From positions 1,667,630 to 1,731,629 of the forward strand of contig NZ_VOBA01000001.1 of NCBI RefSeq assembly GCF_008369165.1: a stretch of 64,000 bases of DNA, written 5' to 3'. A program made the translations under genes and the position numbers. The stretch comes from Dietzia sp. ANT_WB102. GTDB lineage: Bacteria; Actinomycetota; Actinomycetes; Mycobacteriales; Mycobacteriaceae. Position 1 is the first letter of the stretch. Each line of letters begins with the position of its first letter. The notes beneath the pieces were generated by a model, which was given only the letters and a program-made list of their open reading frames with translations, did not search any database and was not told the DNA's origin. This document shows, in pieces, positions 20,101-28,628 of this stretch.

Positions 20101-20806
20101 CCGCGACGTGCGCGGAGACCTTCATGGCCGACCACAGGCCCGAGACCCGTGACAGGATCGCCGCATGGACGCCGAAGTCCAGCACGTCCTGTGAATCCGC
20201 GGGGTAGAGCGTGGGCATGTAGAGGTCGGCAAGCGCCAACTCCGAGGCGCACGGCACGGTGGAGGATTTGGCGCCGGGATCGTCGCCGACCAGCGCCACC
20301 GCGCCACCGTGCGGATCGGTACCGATGAGATTGGCGTGCCGCAGCGCGTCCGTGGCGCGGTCCAGGCCGGGGGCCTTGCCATACCAGTACCCCACGACAC
20401 CCTGTAGTGCCGCGCCTCGGGTGTTGGCCGTGGCACGCAGGGTGCCCGTGCGCCTGGCGAGCTGAGAGCCCATCACCGCAGTGGCCCCGGCCTCCTCGTT
20501 GAGAGCGGGGCGGTGCACGATGTCGAACGGGTCGAGGAACTCAGAGCGCCTGGCCAACTCGAGGTCGTACCCCGCGAGTGGTGACCCCTCGTAGCCGCTG
20601 ACGAGGCTCGCGGTGAGCAAATTCTGCCTGCGGTCGAGTCGCGCGCGGTCGCGGACGGTCCGGACCAGCGCCTGGATCCCGGTGAGAAAGACCGTCCCGC
20701 TCTCACGTGTGTAGCGATCGGAGAGCGAGAACGATCCGGCGTCCGCCTGTCCGGTCCGCGGTAGATCATCGTGGGAGCCGTCCGTGGAGTGGAGGAGGGA
20801 GGTCAT
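17186..20806 (-). CDS. Indolepyruvate ferredoxin oxidoreductase, fused single-chain type
   Basis: Thiamine-diphosphate and iron-sulfur enzyme that oxidatively decarboxylates aryl pyruvates (from aromatic amino acids) to acyl-CoA. The roughly 1206-residue chain joins parts that are separate IorA/IorB subunits elsewhere. The N-terminal pyrimidine-binding part has SGYEGSPLAGYDLEL. The ThDP-binding part has CSGCPHNSSTKV and GIGCHAMV. A ferredoxin-like cluster region follows (CEGCGDCGKKSNC, later CNFDFSCLQGDC), then a POR-gamma domain (GIGGTGIVTVSAVLATAA, MTGLAQKGGAVVSDVRV). ATG at 20806 is preferred; GTG at 20815 is possible. The divergent Lrp regulator probably controls it. Confidence 0.92.
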   Translation of the reverse strand: MTSLLHSTDGSHDDLPRTGQADAGSFSLSDRYTRESGTVFLTGIQALVRTVRDRARLDRRQNLLTASLVSGYEGSPLAGYDLELARRSEFLDPFDIVHRPALNEEAGATAVMGSQLARRTGTLRATANTRGAALQGVVGYWYGKAPGLDRATDALRHANLIGTDPHGGAVALVGDDPGAKSSTVPCASELALADLYMPTLYPADSQDVLDFGVHAAILSRVSGLWSAMKVSAHVADASSTAVVDPDRILPVYGDLGTSPHVPSGRLLGSSLMELEQNQLTIRIPRALEYARLNRLNRIVQSTSNDRIGIVAAGKTYLDVRESLRRLGIGDDELGRRGIRILKLGMIYPLERTILDEFMSGLDEVIVVEEKRDFIETMIRDIQFRKPGVANVVGKAHEDGSTLFSRFGELDVDSVTRGLAQRLASVHGIESARAWLDGPGRGRSRIVLPLATSRTPYFCSGCPHNSSTKVADGTLVGGGIGCHAMVLLMDEEQVGNVTGVTQMGGEGIQWTGMAPFLTERHMVQNVGDGTFMHSGSLALRATVASGDNITYKLLYNGTVAMTGGQDPVGEMSLPEILRLLQAEKVAKIVVTTDNVKATRAQGLPRGVEVRDRVDTLEVQRELAAIPGVTVLVHDQFCAAEKRRHRKRGTYPTPNERVVINERICEGCGDCGKKSNCLSVHPVQTEFGRKTQIDQSTCNFDFSCLQGDCPAFVTVVPGEKSVRLASAPALAAEAVEEPVRVEVDPDRGFSLRLTGIGGTGIVTVSAVLATAAVLDGRSARTLDMTGLAQKGGAVVSDVRVARTPTEQPPKIGAGDCDLYLCCDGLVGADSTHLKVASPDRTTAVVSTTQIPTGKMVIDTAEQYPATSDIQAVIDRATSRGFYLDPGALTQQLFGSTQTANMLMVGAAYQSGALPVSARSIERAIELNGVAVDANLQAFRRGRQAIADPQTLAALVTELHRPVGTATTERHVPSPVAERLLTRLAPDASEELRAVVALRVDELIAYQDEAYAADYLRRVEEVRAAEALRDSDEAGPAREQLSFAVARNLFTLMAYKDEYEVARLAVDPEFAARLDEDWGEGAVAKLQLHPPVLRALGMKKKISIGPGAMPAMKALARMRRLRGTRMDLFGYAEVRRVERALLAEYRDLIDDLTVELRRVGPVGKDATWRGTAVALAELPDMIRGYEEVKLGNVKRYRAELRSLRSRLDA

Positions 20807-20813
20807 CGTCAAC

Positions 20814-20855
20814 ACCTAGCCTTCGCGATACGAAAGATGTCTCCCCAGGCTAGGT
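20814..20855. promoter_or_regulatory. Inverted repeat between oxidoreductase and Lrp genes
   Basis: ACCTAGCC (20814-20821) and GGCTAGGT (20848-20855) are perfect 8-bp inverted arms separated by 26 bp. They lie in the divergent promoter region just before the oxidoreductase start. They could be paired half-sites for the neighbouring Lrp/AsnC regulator. Confidence 0.4.
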
Positions 20856-20919
20856 CGAACTGTGAAGTACGTCACGCGGTCATCTCCAGGCCGAACACCC
20901 TGCACAATAGGAACCGTTG

Positions 20920-20930
20920 GTGACGGTCAC
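20920..20930. promoter_or_regulatory. GTGAC-G-GTCAC inverted repeat before the Lrp gene
   Basis: Perfect 5-bp arms around one central base, flanked by GTT on the left and AAC on the right. It is about 43 bp upstream of the regulator start and is a candidate autoregulatory site. Confidence 0.35.
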
Positions 20931-20973
20931 AACTGGACCAACTGCGCACCTTGCCGTCGTATACCGTGGACAC

Positions 20974-21441
20974 ATGGACTCATCGCCCAGGCTTGACGAC
21001 ACCGACCGACGGCTCCTCGACATCGTCATGGCCGCCCCGCGTGTCGGGGTCCGCGAGTTCTCCCGCCGGCTCGGCGTGGCCCGGGGCACCGCCCAGGCTC
21101 GGCTCGACAAGCTCGAGGCCCGCGGCGTGCTCGCCTCCTGGGCGCCGAGCCTCGACCCCGCAGCCCTCGGGTACCCGCTGGGCGCTCTCGTGCACATCCA
21201 GGTCGCGCAGACCAAGCTGGACGAGACCTGCGCAGGTCTGGCGCAGGTGCGTGAGGTGCTCGAGGTGGTGAGCATCGCCGGTGAGTTCGACGTCGTGTGT
21301 CGCGTCGTGGCGTGCGACCACGCCCACCTCGAGGAGGTGTTCAGCGCGATCATCGCCACGCCCGGCGTCCTGCGCACCCGAACCGAGGTCATCCTGCGTC
21401 AGCGCGTCGGCCCTCGCGTCACCCAGCTGCTGGGGGACTGA
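20974..21441 (+). CDS. Lrp/AsnC family transcriptional regulator
   Basis: Leucine-responsive-type regulator, 155 residues. An N-terminal helix-turn-helix (DDTDRRLLDIVMAAPRVGVR, EFSRRLGVARGTAQARLDKL) is followed by the RAM/AsnC ligand domain with an alpha-beta sandwich (LGALVHIQVAQT, VREVLEVVSIAGEFDVVCRV). The frame extends upstream, but MDSSPRLDDTDR is the natural start. A TATACC hexamer 8 nt before it suggests a leaderless mRNA. It is divergent from the indolepyruvate oxidoreductase, so amino-acid-responsive control of that gene is a reasonable inference. Confidence 0.93.
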   Translation: MDSSPRLDDTDRRLLDIVMAAPRVGVREFSRRLGVARGTAQARLDKLEARGVLASWAPSLDPAALGYPLGALVHIQVAQTKLDETCAGLAQVREVLEVVSIAGEFDVVCRVVACDHAHLEEVFSAIIATPGVLRTRTEVILRQRVGPRVTQLLGD

Positions 21442-21444
21442 AGA

Positions 21445-22899
21445 TCAGTCCCAGATCCGGGCGAACGGGTACGCGGCCTCGTACTCCGAGGCCAGTTCGA
21501 GCAGGAGGCGGTCCTGCCCTCTGCGGGCCGAGAAGTGCACCCCGATGGGCATCCCGTCCGGTGCTTGACCGGCGGGTAGCGACACTGCCGGGGATCCGGC
21601 GATGTTCTGCAGAGGAGTGAAGGTCACCCAACTCGACACCCGCTCGAGGTGGGTCTCGAACGGCAGCTCGGCATCCAGGTAACCGACCTCCGGAGTCTCG
21701 TGCGCGACCACCGGGTTGATGTAGACGTCGAAGTCACCGAACTTTGCGTCGTATTGTCGCCGGGCCCACGCCAGTCGCAGCATGTGCAGGGGGAGTGAAG
21801 GGAGGTTTCGGCGGGCCATCCGGGCCAACCCGACGGTGAAGGGATCGAGCTGATCGGCATCGAAGGCCGGTCCGAACAGGCTGCGCCCGGACGCCGACGT
21901 ACTCAGGGCGAGCAGCCCCCAGTAGGCGATGAAGTCGTCGCGGAACCCAGACGGGACGGGAGCGTCAGTTGGTACGACCTCGTGGCCCAGGTCCGCTAGG
22001 CGCCCGGCGGTCTTGCGGAGCACCGCCAGCGTGGCCGCATCGGTCGCTCCGCCCGCCGGGCTCTGCTCGACCATTCCGATGCGCAGGCGCCGCGACGGGG
22101 CGGCGGCAACCGGCCCCACCGGCGGCACCCCGACCGGGCGGTGGCTCGCCTCGACCGCGGTGAGGAAGGTGGCGGTGTCGCGTACGGAACGGGACACCAC
22201 GGACTGGGACACGATGGGGATCGGCATCCGGTGCGTGAACGTTTCGTCGGCGTGCCTACCGCGGCTCGGCTTGAACCCGACGAGTCCGGTCACGGCCGCG
22301 GGGATACGAACCGACCCGCCGCCGTCGTTGGCGTGCGCGATCGGCAACGCGCCCGCAGCGACCAAGGCTGCTGAGCCGCCGGAGGACCCCCCACTTGTGC
22401 GGGCGGTGTTCCATGGATTGCGGGTGACCAGCCCTCCCTGTCGTTCCGTCGCGGCGGTCCAGCCGAAAGGGGGCATCGCGGTGATGCCCACCGGGATGAG
22501 GCCGGTGGCGCGGAACGCACGCGCATACTCGCCGTCGAGCAGTGCCCTGCTGTCGGGGACGGCGGGGGAGCCGAGCCGCATCGGGGCGCCCTCCACCCGA
22601 ACAGCGTCCTTGAAAGCCGAGGGCACGCCTCCCAGCGGGGTGGACATATGCGAGCCCGCGTACTTGCGCGCGTCGTCGCGGGCCCGGTCGAAATCGGTGT
22701 AGACCAGCGCGCCAAGTGTCGGATCCAGTTGCTCGCACCGCTCGATGGCGGCCTCGACGAGTTCGGTCGGCGACACCTCCCGATTGCGGACCTGTGCGGC
22801 GAGGGCGGTGGCGTCGTCGTATCCGAGTGCGTCGTCGCGGTAGGCGTGGAGCCGCCCGGTCCCGGACTCTGGTGGCGCGCCTGCTGTGGTGTCGGTCAC
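21445..22899 (-). CDS. Amidase (amidase signature family)
   Basis: Hydrolyses carboxamides using a Ser-cisSer-Lys triad; the substrate is unknown. The 484-residue product has the catalytic Lys in SAFKDAVRVEG, the signature SGGSSGGSAALVAAGALPIA and the nucleophile region DGGGSVRIPAAVTGLVGFKPS. The GTG start has TACAGT 6 nt upstream, a leaderless arrangement. It converges on the Lrp gene with a 3-bp gap. Its upstream region carries an 11-bp copy of half of the accD1 operator, so it may share that regulation. Confidence 0.92.
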   Translation of the reverse strand: MTDTTAGAPPESGTGRLHAYRDDALGYDDATALAAQVRNREVSPTELVEAAIERCEQLDPTLGALVYTDFDRARDDARKYAGSHMSTPLGGVPSAFKDAVRVEGAPMRLGSPAVPDSRALLDGEYARAFRATGLIPVGITAMPPFGWTAATERQGGLVTRNPWNTARTSGGSSGGSAALVAAGALPIAHANDGGGSVRIPAAVTGLVGFKPSRGRHADETFTHRMPIPIVSQSVVSRSVRDTATFLTAVEASHRPVGVPPVGPVAAAPSRRLRIGMVEQSPAGGATDAATLAVLRKTAGRLADLGHEVVPTDAPVPSGFRDDFIAYWGLLALSTSASGRSLFGPAFDADQLDPFTVGLARMARRNLPSLPLHMLRLAWARRQYDAKFGDFDVYINPVVAHETPEVGYLDAELPFETHLERVSSWVTFTPLQNIAGSPAVSLPAGQAPDGMPIGVHFSARRGQDRLLLELASEYEAAYPFARIWD

Positions 22900-22905
22900 T
22901 CTCCC

Positions 22906-22911
22906 ACTGTA
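22906..22911 (-). promoter_or_regulatory. -10 element TACAGT for leaderless amidase
   Basis: On the minus strand TACAGT is followed by 6 nt and the amidase GTG (22899). Confidence 0.45.
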
Positions 22912-22932
22912 GGGCGGGGGTCACGAAAGTGG

Positions 22933-22943
22933 TCAGTTAGTCG
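22933..22943. promoter_or_regulatory. Half-site copy of the accD1 operator
   Basis: TCAGTTAGTCG is identical to bases 23259-23269 in the left arm and centre of the accD1 inverted repeat. It lies 34 bp upstream of the amidase start, just behind its -10 region. It may be a second, weaker binding site. Confidence 0.35.
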
Positions 22944-23224
22944 CCGTGCGTCTGACGTGCCGTGTCCACTCGAGGGGAGCGTCTGCTGACCGCACTCGGC
23001 GTGATCCGGATGGCAGGTTGTGGCGTTGATCAATCCGGCAACGTATCCGGGCTGGCGTGCGCTGCCCCTGTGGCTTACGCGGCGCCTTTGGTCCACATTC
23101 GCAGCGTAACCCCTGTTCAGGCGCGCATTCGGGCAGCACATGTCGAAGACGCAGCGCGTCCGGCCGGGCTCGTGCTTCCCGATTGTCGGCCCAGAAGTAT
23201 GCGGCCGTGGTTGCGCTTCGGGTC

Positions 23225-23253
23225 TGGACTTTTGTGAGCCGCAGCACTATCGT
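23225..23253 (+). promoter_or_regulatory. Promoter of the accD1 operon
   Basis: TGGACT, a 17-nt spacer and TATCGT. The predicted transcription start falls near 23260, inside the inverted repeat at 23257-23282, which is what a repressor-controlled promoter looks like. Confidence 0.5.
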
Positions 23254-23256
23254 CGG

Positions 23257-23282
23257 TTTCAGTTAGTCGAACTTAACTGAAA
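23257..23282. promoter_or_regulatory. Inverted repeat at accD1, candidate repressor operator
   Basis: Perfect 9-bp arms TTTCAGTTA and TAACTGAAA separated by 8 bp. The right arm touches the AAAGGGAG ribosome site of accD1, so a bound protein would cover both the start of transcription and the ribosome site. The size fits a TetR-type operator. No regulator gene lies next to the operon here, unlike the TetR gene Rv2506 beside the M. tuberculosis cluster. Confidence 0.6.
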
Positions 23283-23295
23283 GGGAGCGGCGCTG

Positions 23296-24870
23296 ATGAC
23301 TTCCGCGACCACCAATCGCCAGGCCCACGAGGTACTTCTCGCTGACCTCCGCGAGCGCCTCGAACGGGCCGCGCAGGGCGGCGGTGAGAAGGCTCGTACG
23401 CGACACCTCGAGCGCGGCAAACTGCTCGCCCGCCAACGAGTGGACGTCCTGGTCGACCCGGGCAGCCCATTCCTCGAGCTCTCGCCGCTCGCCGCGGAGG
23501 ACATGTACGGGGGTAAGGCCCCCGCTGCTGGCGTCGTCGCCGGGATCGGCCGTGTGTCGGGCCGCGAATGTCTGATCATTGCTAACGATGCGACGGTCTC
23601 GGGCGGCACCTACTACCCGATGACGGTGAAGAAGCACCTTCGCGGCCAGGAAGTCGCGATGGCCAACAACCTGCCGTGCATCTACCTCGTGGACTCCGGC
23701 GGGGCGATGCTGCTGCAGCAGGACGAAGTTTTCCCGGACCGCGATCACTTCGGCCGGATTTTCTACAACCAGGCGAACATGTCCGCCAACGGAATCCCGC
23801 AGATCGCCGCGGTCATGGGGTCGTGCACCGCCGGCGGCGCGTACGTGCCCGCGATGAGTGACGAGGCCGTGATCGTCCGAAACCAGGGCACCATCTTTCT
23901 CGCCGGTCCGCCGCTGGTGAAGGCGGCGACCGGGGAGGAGGTCACCGCCGAGGAGCTCGGTGGGGGCGACCTCCACGCCAAAACCTCCGGGGTCGTGGAC
24001 CACCTGGCCGACGACGACTACGACGCGCTCATGAAGGTCCGTCGGATCGTGGCGACCTGCCCGCCCGCCCCCGAGCCGGACTGGGAGGTGCTCGAGCCCC
24101 GCGATCCCGTCCGCCCGCAGTCCGACCTTTATGACCTTGTCCCGGTCGACTCCCGCCAGCCCTACGACGTGCGCGACATCATCGGCACGATCGTCGACGG
24201 CGGTGAGTACTCCGAATTCAAGGAGAACTACGGCACGTCGATGGTCACCGCGTTCGCCCACATCCACGGGCATCCGGTGGGGATCATCGGCAACAACGGC
24301 GTCATCTTCTCCGAGTCCGCCCTCAAGGGTGCGCACTTCATCGAACTGTGCGACCGCCGCAAGATCCCCCTCGTCTTCCTGCAGAACATCACCGGCTTCA
24401 TGGTGGGCCGCCAGTACGAGGCGGGCGGCATCGCCAAGAACGGCGCCAAGATGGTCACAGCCGTGGCCTGCGCCCGGGTCCCCAAATTCACGATCGTCGT
24501 CGGTGGATCCTTCGGGGCCGGAAACTACTCCATGTGTGGACGCGCGTACTCCCCGCGCTTCCTGTGGATGTGGCCCAATGCCAAGATCGCGGTGATGGGC
24601 GGCCCGCAGGCAGCGGACACGCTGGCCTCGGTGCGCGCCACGCAGGTCACCAAGGCGGGCGGGGAGTGGACCGACGAGCAGCAGGCCGAGTTCACCGCCC
24701 CGATCAGGGAGCAGTTCGAGGAGCAGTCCACGGCGTACTACTCCACGGCCCGTCTGTGGGACGACGGGATCATCGACCCAGCCGACACCCGAACTGTCCT
24801 AGGTCTGGCCCTCGCGGCCGCGGCCAACGCCCCCCTCGAGCCGGTCAACAACGGCGTCTTCAGGATGTGA
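23296..24870 (+). CDS. accD1: Acyl-CoA carboxylase beta subunit (methylcrotonyl-CoA type)
   Basis: Carboxyltransferase half of a biotin-dependent acyl-CoA carboxylase, probably acting on 3-methylcrotonyl-CoA from leucine. The 524-residue protein has both crotonase-like halves: [54 protein letters not shown], and later [18 protein letters not shown] with [20 protein letters not shown]. These wordings are typical of MCC-beta/AccD1, not of AccD5-type propionyl-CoA carboxylases. It opens a dense operon matching Rv2502c to Rv2498c. An AAAGGGAG ribosome site precedes the ATG. Confidence 0.95.
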   Translation: MTSATTNRQAHEVLLADLRERLERAAQGGGEKARTRHLERGKLLARQRVDVLVDPGSPFLELSPLAAEDMYGGKAPAAGVVAGIGRVSGRECLIIANDATVSGGTYYPMTVKKHLRGQEVAMANNLPCIYLVDSGGAMLLQQDEVFPDRDHFGRIFYNQANMSANGIPQIAAVMGSCTAGGAYVPAMSDEAVIVRNQGTIFLAGPPLVKAATGEEVTAEELGGGDLHAKTSGVVDHLADDDYDALMKVRRIVATCPPAPEPDWEVLEPRDPVRPQSDLYDLVPVDSRQPYDVRDIIGTIVDGGEYSEFKENYGTSMVTAFAHIHGHPVGIIGNNGVIFSESALKGAHFIELCDRRKIPLVFLQNITGFMVGRQYEAGGIAKNGAKMVTAVACARVPKFTIVVGGSFGAGNYSMCGRAYSPRFLWMWPNAKIAVMGGPQAADTLASVRATQVTKAGGEWTDEQQAEFTAPIREQFEEQSTAYYSTARLWDDGIIDPADTRTVLGLALAAAANAPLEPVNNGVFRM

Positions 24871-24878
24871 GCAGCGCC

Positions 24879-26966
24879 ATGTCAGAGAACCTGTCACAGA
24901 AACTCCACACCGTCCTGGTGGCCAACCGCGGAGAGATCGCGTGTCGCGTGATCCGCTCGCTGCGAGCAGCGGGTATCCGCTCGGTCGCCGTCTACTCCGA
25001 TGCGGACGCGGACGCGCTGCACGTGCGCATGGCCGACGCCGCGGTTCGCCTCGGCCCGGCCCAGGCCTCGCAGTCCTACCTCGATATCGAGAAGGTCATC
25101 GACGCGTGCCGCCGGACCGGCGCTCAGGCCGTGCACCCGGGCTACGGCTTCTTGTCCGAGAACTCGCGGTTCGCGCGGGCGCTCGAGGACGCCGGCCTGA
25201 TCTTCATCGGACCGCCTGCGTCGGCCATCGAGACCATGGGCGACAAGATCACCGCCAAGGCGGCGGTGTCCGCGCGTGACGTCCCCACCGTTCCCGGGAT
25301 CTCCCGGCCGGGACTGACCGACGACGACCTGATCGCCGGTGCCGCCGAGGTCGGGTACCCGGTCCTCGTCAAGCCCTCCGCCGGTGGTGGCGGCAAGGGG
25401 ATGCGCCGAGTCACCGATCCCGCCGATCTACCGGCTGCGCTCGAGTCCGCCCGCCGGGAGTCGGCAGGTGCCTTCGGCGACGACACCCTGTTCCTCGAGC
25501 GGTTCGTCGACACCCCGCGCCACATCGAGGTGCAGGTCCTGGCCGACACGCACGGCAACGTCATCCACCTGGGTGAGCGGGAGTGCTCGCTGCAGCGCCG
25601 TCACCAGAAGGTCATCGAGGAGGCGCCCAGCCCACTGCTCGACGAGGTCACCCGACAGCGCATCGGCAAGGCGGCCTGCGACGCGGCCCGCTCGGTGGGG
25701 TACGTGGGCGCCGGCACTGTGGAGTTCATCGTCTCGGCCCACACCCCGGACGAGTTCTTCTTCATGGAGATGAACACCCGCCTGCAGGTCGAGCACCCGG
25801 TCACCGAGATGGTCACCGGGGTGGACCTGGTCGACTGGCAGGTCCGCATCGCCGCTGGCGAGGAACTCACGCTCCGTCAGGAGGACATCACTCTGACGGG
25901 TCACGCGATGGAGGCACGCGTCTACGCAGAGGACCCTGCCAAGGGTTTCCTGCCCACCGGTGGCACTGTGCTCGGGCTGGAGGAGCCCGCGGGCGACGGG
26001 ATCCGTGTGGACTCCGGACTGCGCGTCGGCACAGTAGTCGGCAGCGACTACGACCCGATGCTCGGCAAGGTCATCGCCCACGGCGCCGACCGTGCGGAGG
26101 CGCTGGCACGGCTCGATGCCGCGCTGGCGGGCACCCAGATCCTGGGGCTGCGGACGAACATCGACTTCTGCCGCTTCCTGCTCTCCCGGCCGGAGGTGAT
26201 CGCCGGTGATCTGGACACAGGCTTGCTCGACCGGTCCGTCGACGACTACTCCGCGACCCCCGCGCCGGAAGGCGCGCTCATCGCCGTGGCGATGCACCGC
26301 ACCGAGGAGCGCTGGGCTCGCGTGCCCGCGCAGCGCCGCGGACCGTGGGACGTACCCAACGGTTGGCGGATCGGTGGACGCGCCGAGGTGTGGACCCGAC
26401 TGGACCACGGCGCTGGCTCCGTCGCGGTCACCGTCGGCCTGAAAGGGACGCCCGACGACGCCGAGGTGACCATCACCGACGCGACAATCGGCTCCACCGA
26501 GGAGCCCGAGGTCTCCGCCCGGCATCGTGCGCGCGTCGCCCGGGACGGTGCCTCGCTGCGACTGACCGTCGACGGCACCCAGCAGCGCTGGACCATCGCG
26601 CGATCCGCCGACCCCAGGTCTGCGGACACCTTCTGGGTGGCCGGCGACGGTGGGACCTGGGACCTGCGGCTGCTGCCGCTCATCGACTCGCGGATCCATG
26701 ACGCGGGGATGTCGGACGGCCAGATCCTCAGCCCGATGCCCGGTGCGGTCATCGCGTGTTTCGTCGCCGACGGTGACGCGGTGACCGCAGGACAGAACGT
26801 TCTGGCCGTCGAGGCCATGAAGATGGAGCACTCCCTCACCGCACCGATCGACGGTGTGGTCCGGGTTCACGTCACTACCGGCGAGCAGGTGCCCGCCGAT
26901 CATCTGCTCGCCACCGTCGAGCCCACCGCCGACGCCGAGGAAGCCCAAGGAGAACACAATGCCTGA
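24879..26966 (+). CDS. accA1: Acyl-CoA carboxylase alpha subunit (biotin carboxylase + BCCP)
   Basis: Partner of AccD1: carboxylates biotin with ATP and bicarbonate. The 695-residue chain has the biotin carboxylase N-terminus ([20 protein letters not shown]), the ATP-grasp glycine loop [12 protein letters not shown], and the [14 protein letters not shown] signature. The C-terminal carrier domain has the biotinylated lysine in [16 protein letters not shown] at 24879 is chosen; a GTG at 24867 overlapping the accD1 stop is also in frame and would add 4 residues. The C-terminus overlaps fadE by 8 bp. Confidence 0.96.
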   Translation: MSENLSQKLHTVLVANRGEIACRVIRSLRAAGIRSVAVYSDADADALHVRMADAAVRLGPAQASQSYLDIEKVIDACRRTGAQAVHPGYGFLSENSRFARALEDAGLIFIGPPASAIETMGDKITAKAAVSARDVPTVPGISRPGLTDDDLIAGAAEVGYPVLVKPSAGGGGKGMRRVTDPADLPAALESARRESAGAFGDDTLFLERFVDTPRHIEVQVLADTHGNVIHLGERECSLQRRHQKVIEEAPSPLLDEVTRQRIGKAACDAARSVGYVGAGTVEFIVSAHTPDEFFFMEMNTRLQVEHPVTEMVTGVDLVDWQVRIAAGEELTLRQEDITLTGHAMEARVYAEDPAKGFLPTGGTVLGLEEPAGDGIRVDSGLRVGTVVGSDYDPMLGKVIAHGADRAEALARLDAALAGTQILGLRTNIDFCRFLLSRPEVIAGDLDTGLLDRSVDDYSATPAPEGALIAVAMHRTEERWARVPAQRRGPWDVPNGWRIGGRAEVWTRLDHGAGSVAVTVGLKGTPDDAEVTITDATIGSTEEPEVSARHRARVARDGASLRLTVDGTQQRWTIARSADPRSADTFWVAGDGGTWDLRLLPLIDSRIHDAGMSDGQILSPMPGAVIACFVADGDAVTAGQNVLAVEAMKMEHSLTAPIDGVVRVHVTTGEQVPADHLLATVEPTADAEEAQGEHNA

Positions 26967-28104
26967 GTTGGAAGAGCACTACGCGGAGCTGAAGTCGACG
27001 GTTGCCGAGTTCGCCGACAAGGTGGTAGCCCCGGCCTCGGCCGAACACGACCGTAACCACACCTTTCCGTACGAGGTCGTCGCCCAGATGGGCGACATGG
27101 GCCTGTTCGGTCTGCCCTTCCCCGAGGAGTTCGGCGGGATGGGCGGGGACTACTTCGCGCTGGCGCTGGCGCTGGAGGAGCTCGGCCGCGTCGATCAGTC
27201 GACCGCCATGACGCTCGAGGCGGGCGTCGGGCTGGGAGCGATGCCGCTCTACCACTTCGGAAACGACGAGCAGAAGCAGAAGTGGCTTCCCGACCTGGTG
27301 GCCGGACGCGCGCTCGCCGGCTTCGGACTCACGGAACCCGGTGCAGGATCGGATGCCGGAGCCACCAAGACCACGGCCAAGCGTGATGGCGACGAGTGGG
27401 TGGTGAACGGCAACAAGCAGTTCATCACCAACTCCGGCACGGACATCACGTCGCTGGTCACCGTCACGGCCGTGACCGGCACCCGGGACAACGGCAAAAA
27501 GGCCATCTCGACGATCATCGTCCCGGCCGGCACTCCCGGGTTCACCGCGGAGCCGGCCTACGACAAGGTGGGCTGGAACTCCTCTGACACCCATCCGCTG
27601 ACCTTCGCCGATGCGCGCGTCCCGGTGGAGAACCTGCTGGGCGAGGAAGGTCGCGGCTACGCGAACTTCCTGTCGATCCTCGACGAGGGCCGTGTCGCGA
27701 TCGCCGCAGTGGCCACCGGCGCCGCGCAGGGCTGCGTGGACGAGTCGGTGAAGTACGCCCGTGAACGTGAATCCATGGGGCGCAAGATCGCCGAGTTCCA
27801 GGCGATCTCGTTCAAGATCGCCCGCATGGAGGCCCGCGCCCACACCGCGCGCTGCGCCTACTACGAGGCGGCGCGTCTCATGCTGGCCGGCAAGCCGTTC
27901 AAGAAGGAGGCCGCCATCGCCAAGATGGTCGCGTCCGAGGCTGCCATGGACAATGCCCGCGACGCTACCCAGATCCACGGCGGCTACGGCTTCATGAACG
28001 AGTACCCGGTGGCGCGGCATTACCGCGACTCCAAGATCCTCGAGATCGGCGAGGGTACGACCGAGGTGCAGCTCATGCTGATCGCCCGGGGACTGGGGCT
28101 GTGA
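26959..28104 (+). CDS. Acyl-CoA dehydrogenase (isovaleryl-CoA-type, FadE19-like)
   Basis: FAD-dependent alpha,beta-dehydrogenation of a short branched acyl-CoA, electrons passing to ETF. The 381-residue protein has [20 protein letters not shown] (flavin-binding strand), KQFITNSG, a helical C-terminal domain with [19 protein letters not shown], and [19 protein letters not shown] followed by [10 protein letters not shown] with the catalytic-base glutamate. ATG at 26959 has a strong AAGGAG 7 nt upstream and overlaps accA1. Place and order correspond to fadE19 (Rv2500c) of the leucine-degradation cluster. Confidence 0.93.
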   Translation: MPELEEHYAELKSTVAEFADKVVAPASAEHDRNHTFPYEVVAQMGDMGLFGLPFPEEFGGMGGDYFALALALEELGRVDQSTAMTLEAGVGLGAMPLYHFGNDEQKQKWLPDLVAGRALAGFGLTEPGAGSDAGATKTTAKRDGDEWVVNGNKQFITNSGTDITSLVTVTAVTGTRDNGKKAISTIIVPAGTPGFTAEPAYDKVGWNSSDTHPLTFADARVPVENLLGEEGRGYANFLSILDEGRVAIAAVATGAAQGCVDESVKYARERESMGRKIAEFQAISFKIARMEARAHTARCAYYEAARLMLAGKPFKKEAAIAKMVASEAAMDNARDATQIHGGYGFMNEYPVARHYRDSKILEIGEGTTEVQLMLIARGLGL

Positions 28105-28628
28105 TGAGTGAGCAGCACGGTATAGGAGCGCGCCGGGAGGTCGTCCAGCGCGGGTTGTGGTTCGAGGAGTACGAGGTGGGTACCGCCTACCTCCACCGTC
28201 CCGGGCGGACGATGACCGAGACGGACAACGTCCTGTTCACCACGCTGACGATGAACACCCAGGCTCTGCACCTGGACGCCGCGTGGTCGGCCGAGCAGCC
28301 GGGCTTCGGCGGCGAGCGGCTCATGAACTCGATGCACACGCTGTCGACGCTCGTCGGCCTCTCGGTCGCTCAGCTCACGCAGGGCACGATCGTCGCGAAC
28401 CTCGGCTTCTCGGAGGTCAGCTTCCCCAAGCCGGTCCTGCACGGTGACACGCTATACGCGGAGACCGTGTGCACCGACAAGCGCGAGTCGAAGTCGCGGC
28501 CGGGCGAGGGCATCGTGACCCTCGAGCACATCGGCCGCAACCAGCACGGCGACATCGTGGCCAAAGCCGTCCGAAAGACGCTTGTCCGCAAGCGCCCGGT
28601 CGACCAGTCGGGGGAGGGGTCGCAGTGA
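28104..28628 (+). CDS. MaoC-like (R)-specific enoyl-CoA hydratase family protein
   Basis: Hot-dog-fold dehydratase/hydratase of 174 residues, matching Rv2499c by position. It has the entry segment GLWFEEYEVGTAYLHRPGRT, then MTETDNVLFTTLTMNTQALH, HLDAAWSAEQ with an Asp close after His, and SFPKPVLHGDTLYAETV. In this operon it most likely hydrates an unsaturated acyl-CoA such as 3-methylglutaconyl-CoA; no crotonase-type hydratase is present in the cluster. The ATG overlaps the fadE stop by one base (TGATG). The function is inferred from context. Confidence 0.85.
   Translation: MSEQHGIGARREVVQRGLWFEEYEVGTAYLHRPGRTMTETDNVLFTTLTMNTQALHLDAAWSAEQPGFGGERLMNSMHTLSTLVGLSVAQLTQGTIVANLGFSEVSFPKPVLHGDTLYAETVCTDKRESKSRPGEGIVTLEHIGRNQHGDIVAKAVRKTLVRKRPVDQSGEGSQ

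Larger units (their letters stand above)
22900..23295. other. Divergent intergenic region amidase / accD1
   Basis: This 396-bp stretch contains only short ORFs on both strands with no recognisable product. It holds the amidase -10, an 11-bp half-operator at 22933-22943, and the accD1 promoter and operator at its right end. The middle part shows nothing I can assign. Confidence 0.6.

Noticed and set aside
22962-23247. Short ORFs of 70-105 codons on both strands between the amidase and accD1
   Set aside because: They overlap one another, lack ribosome sites or leaderless promoters, and show no recognisable family. The region is better explained as regulatory DNA.
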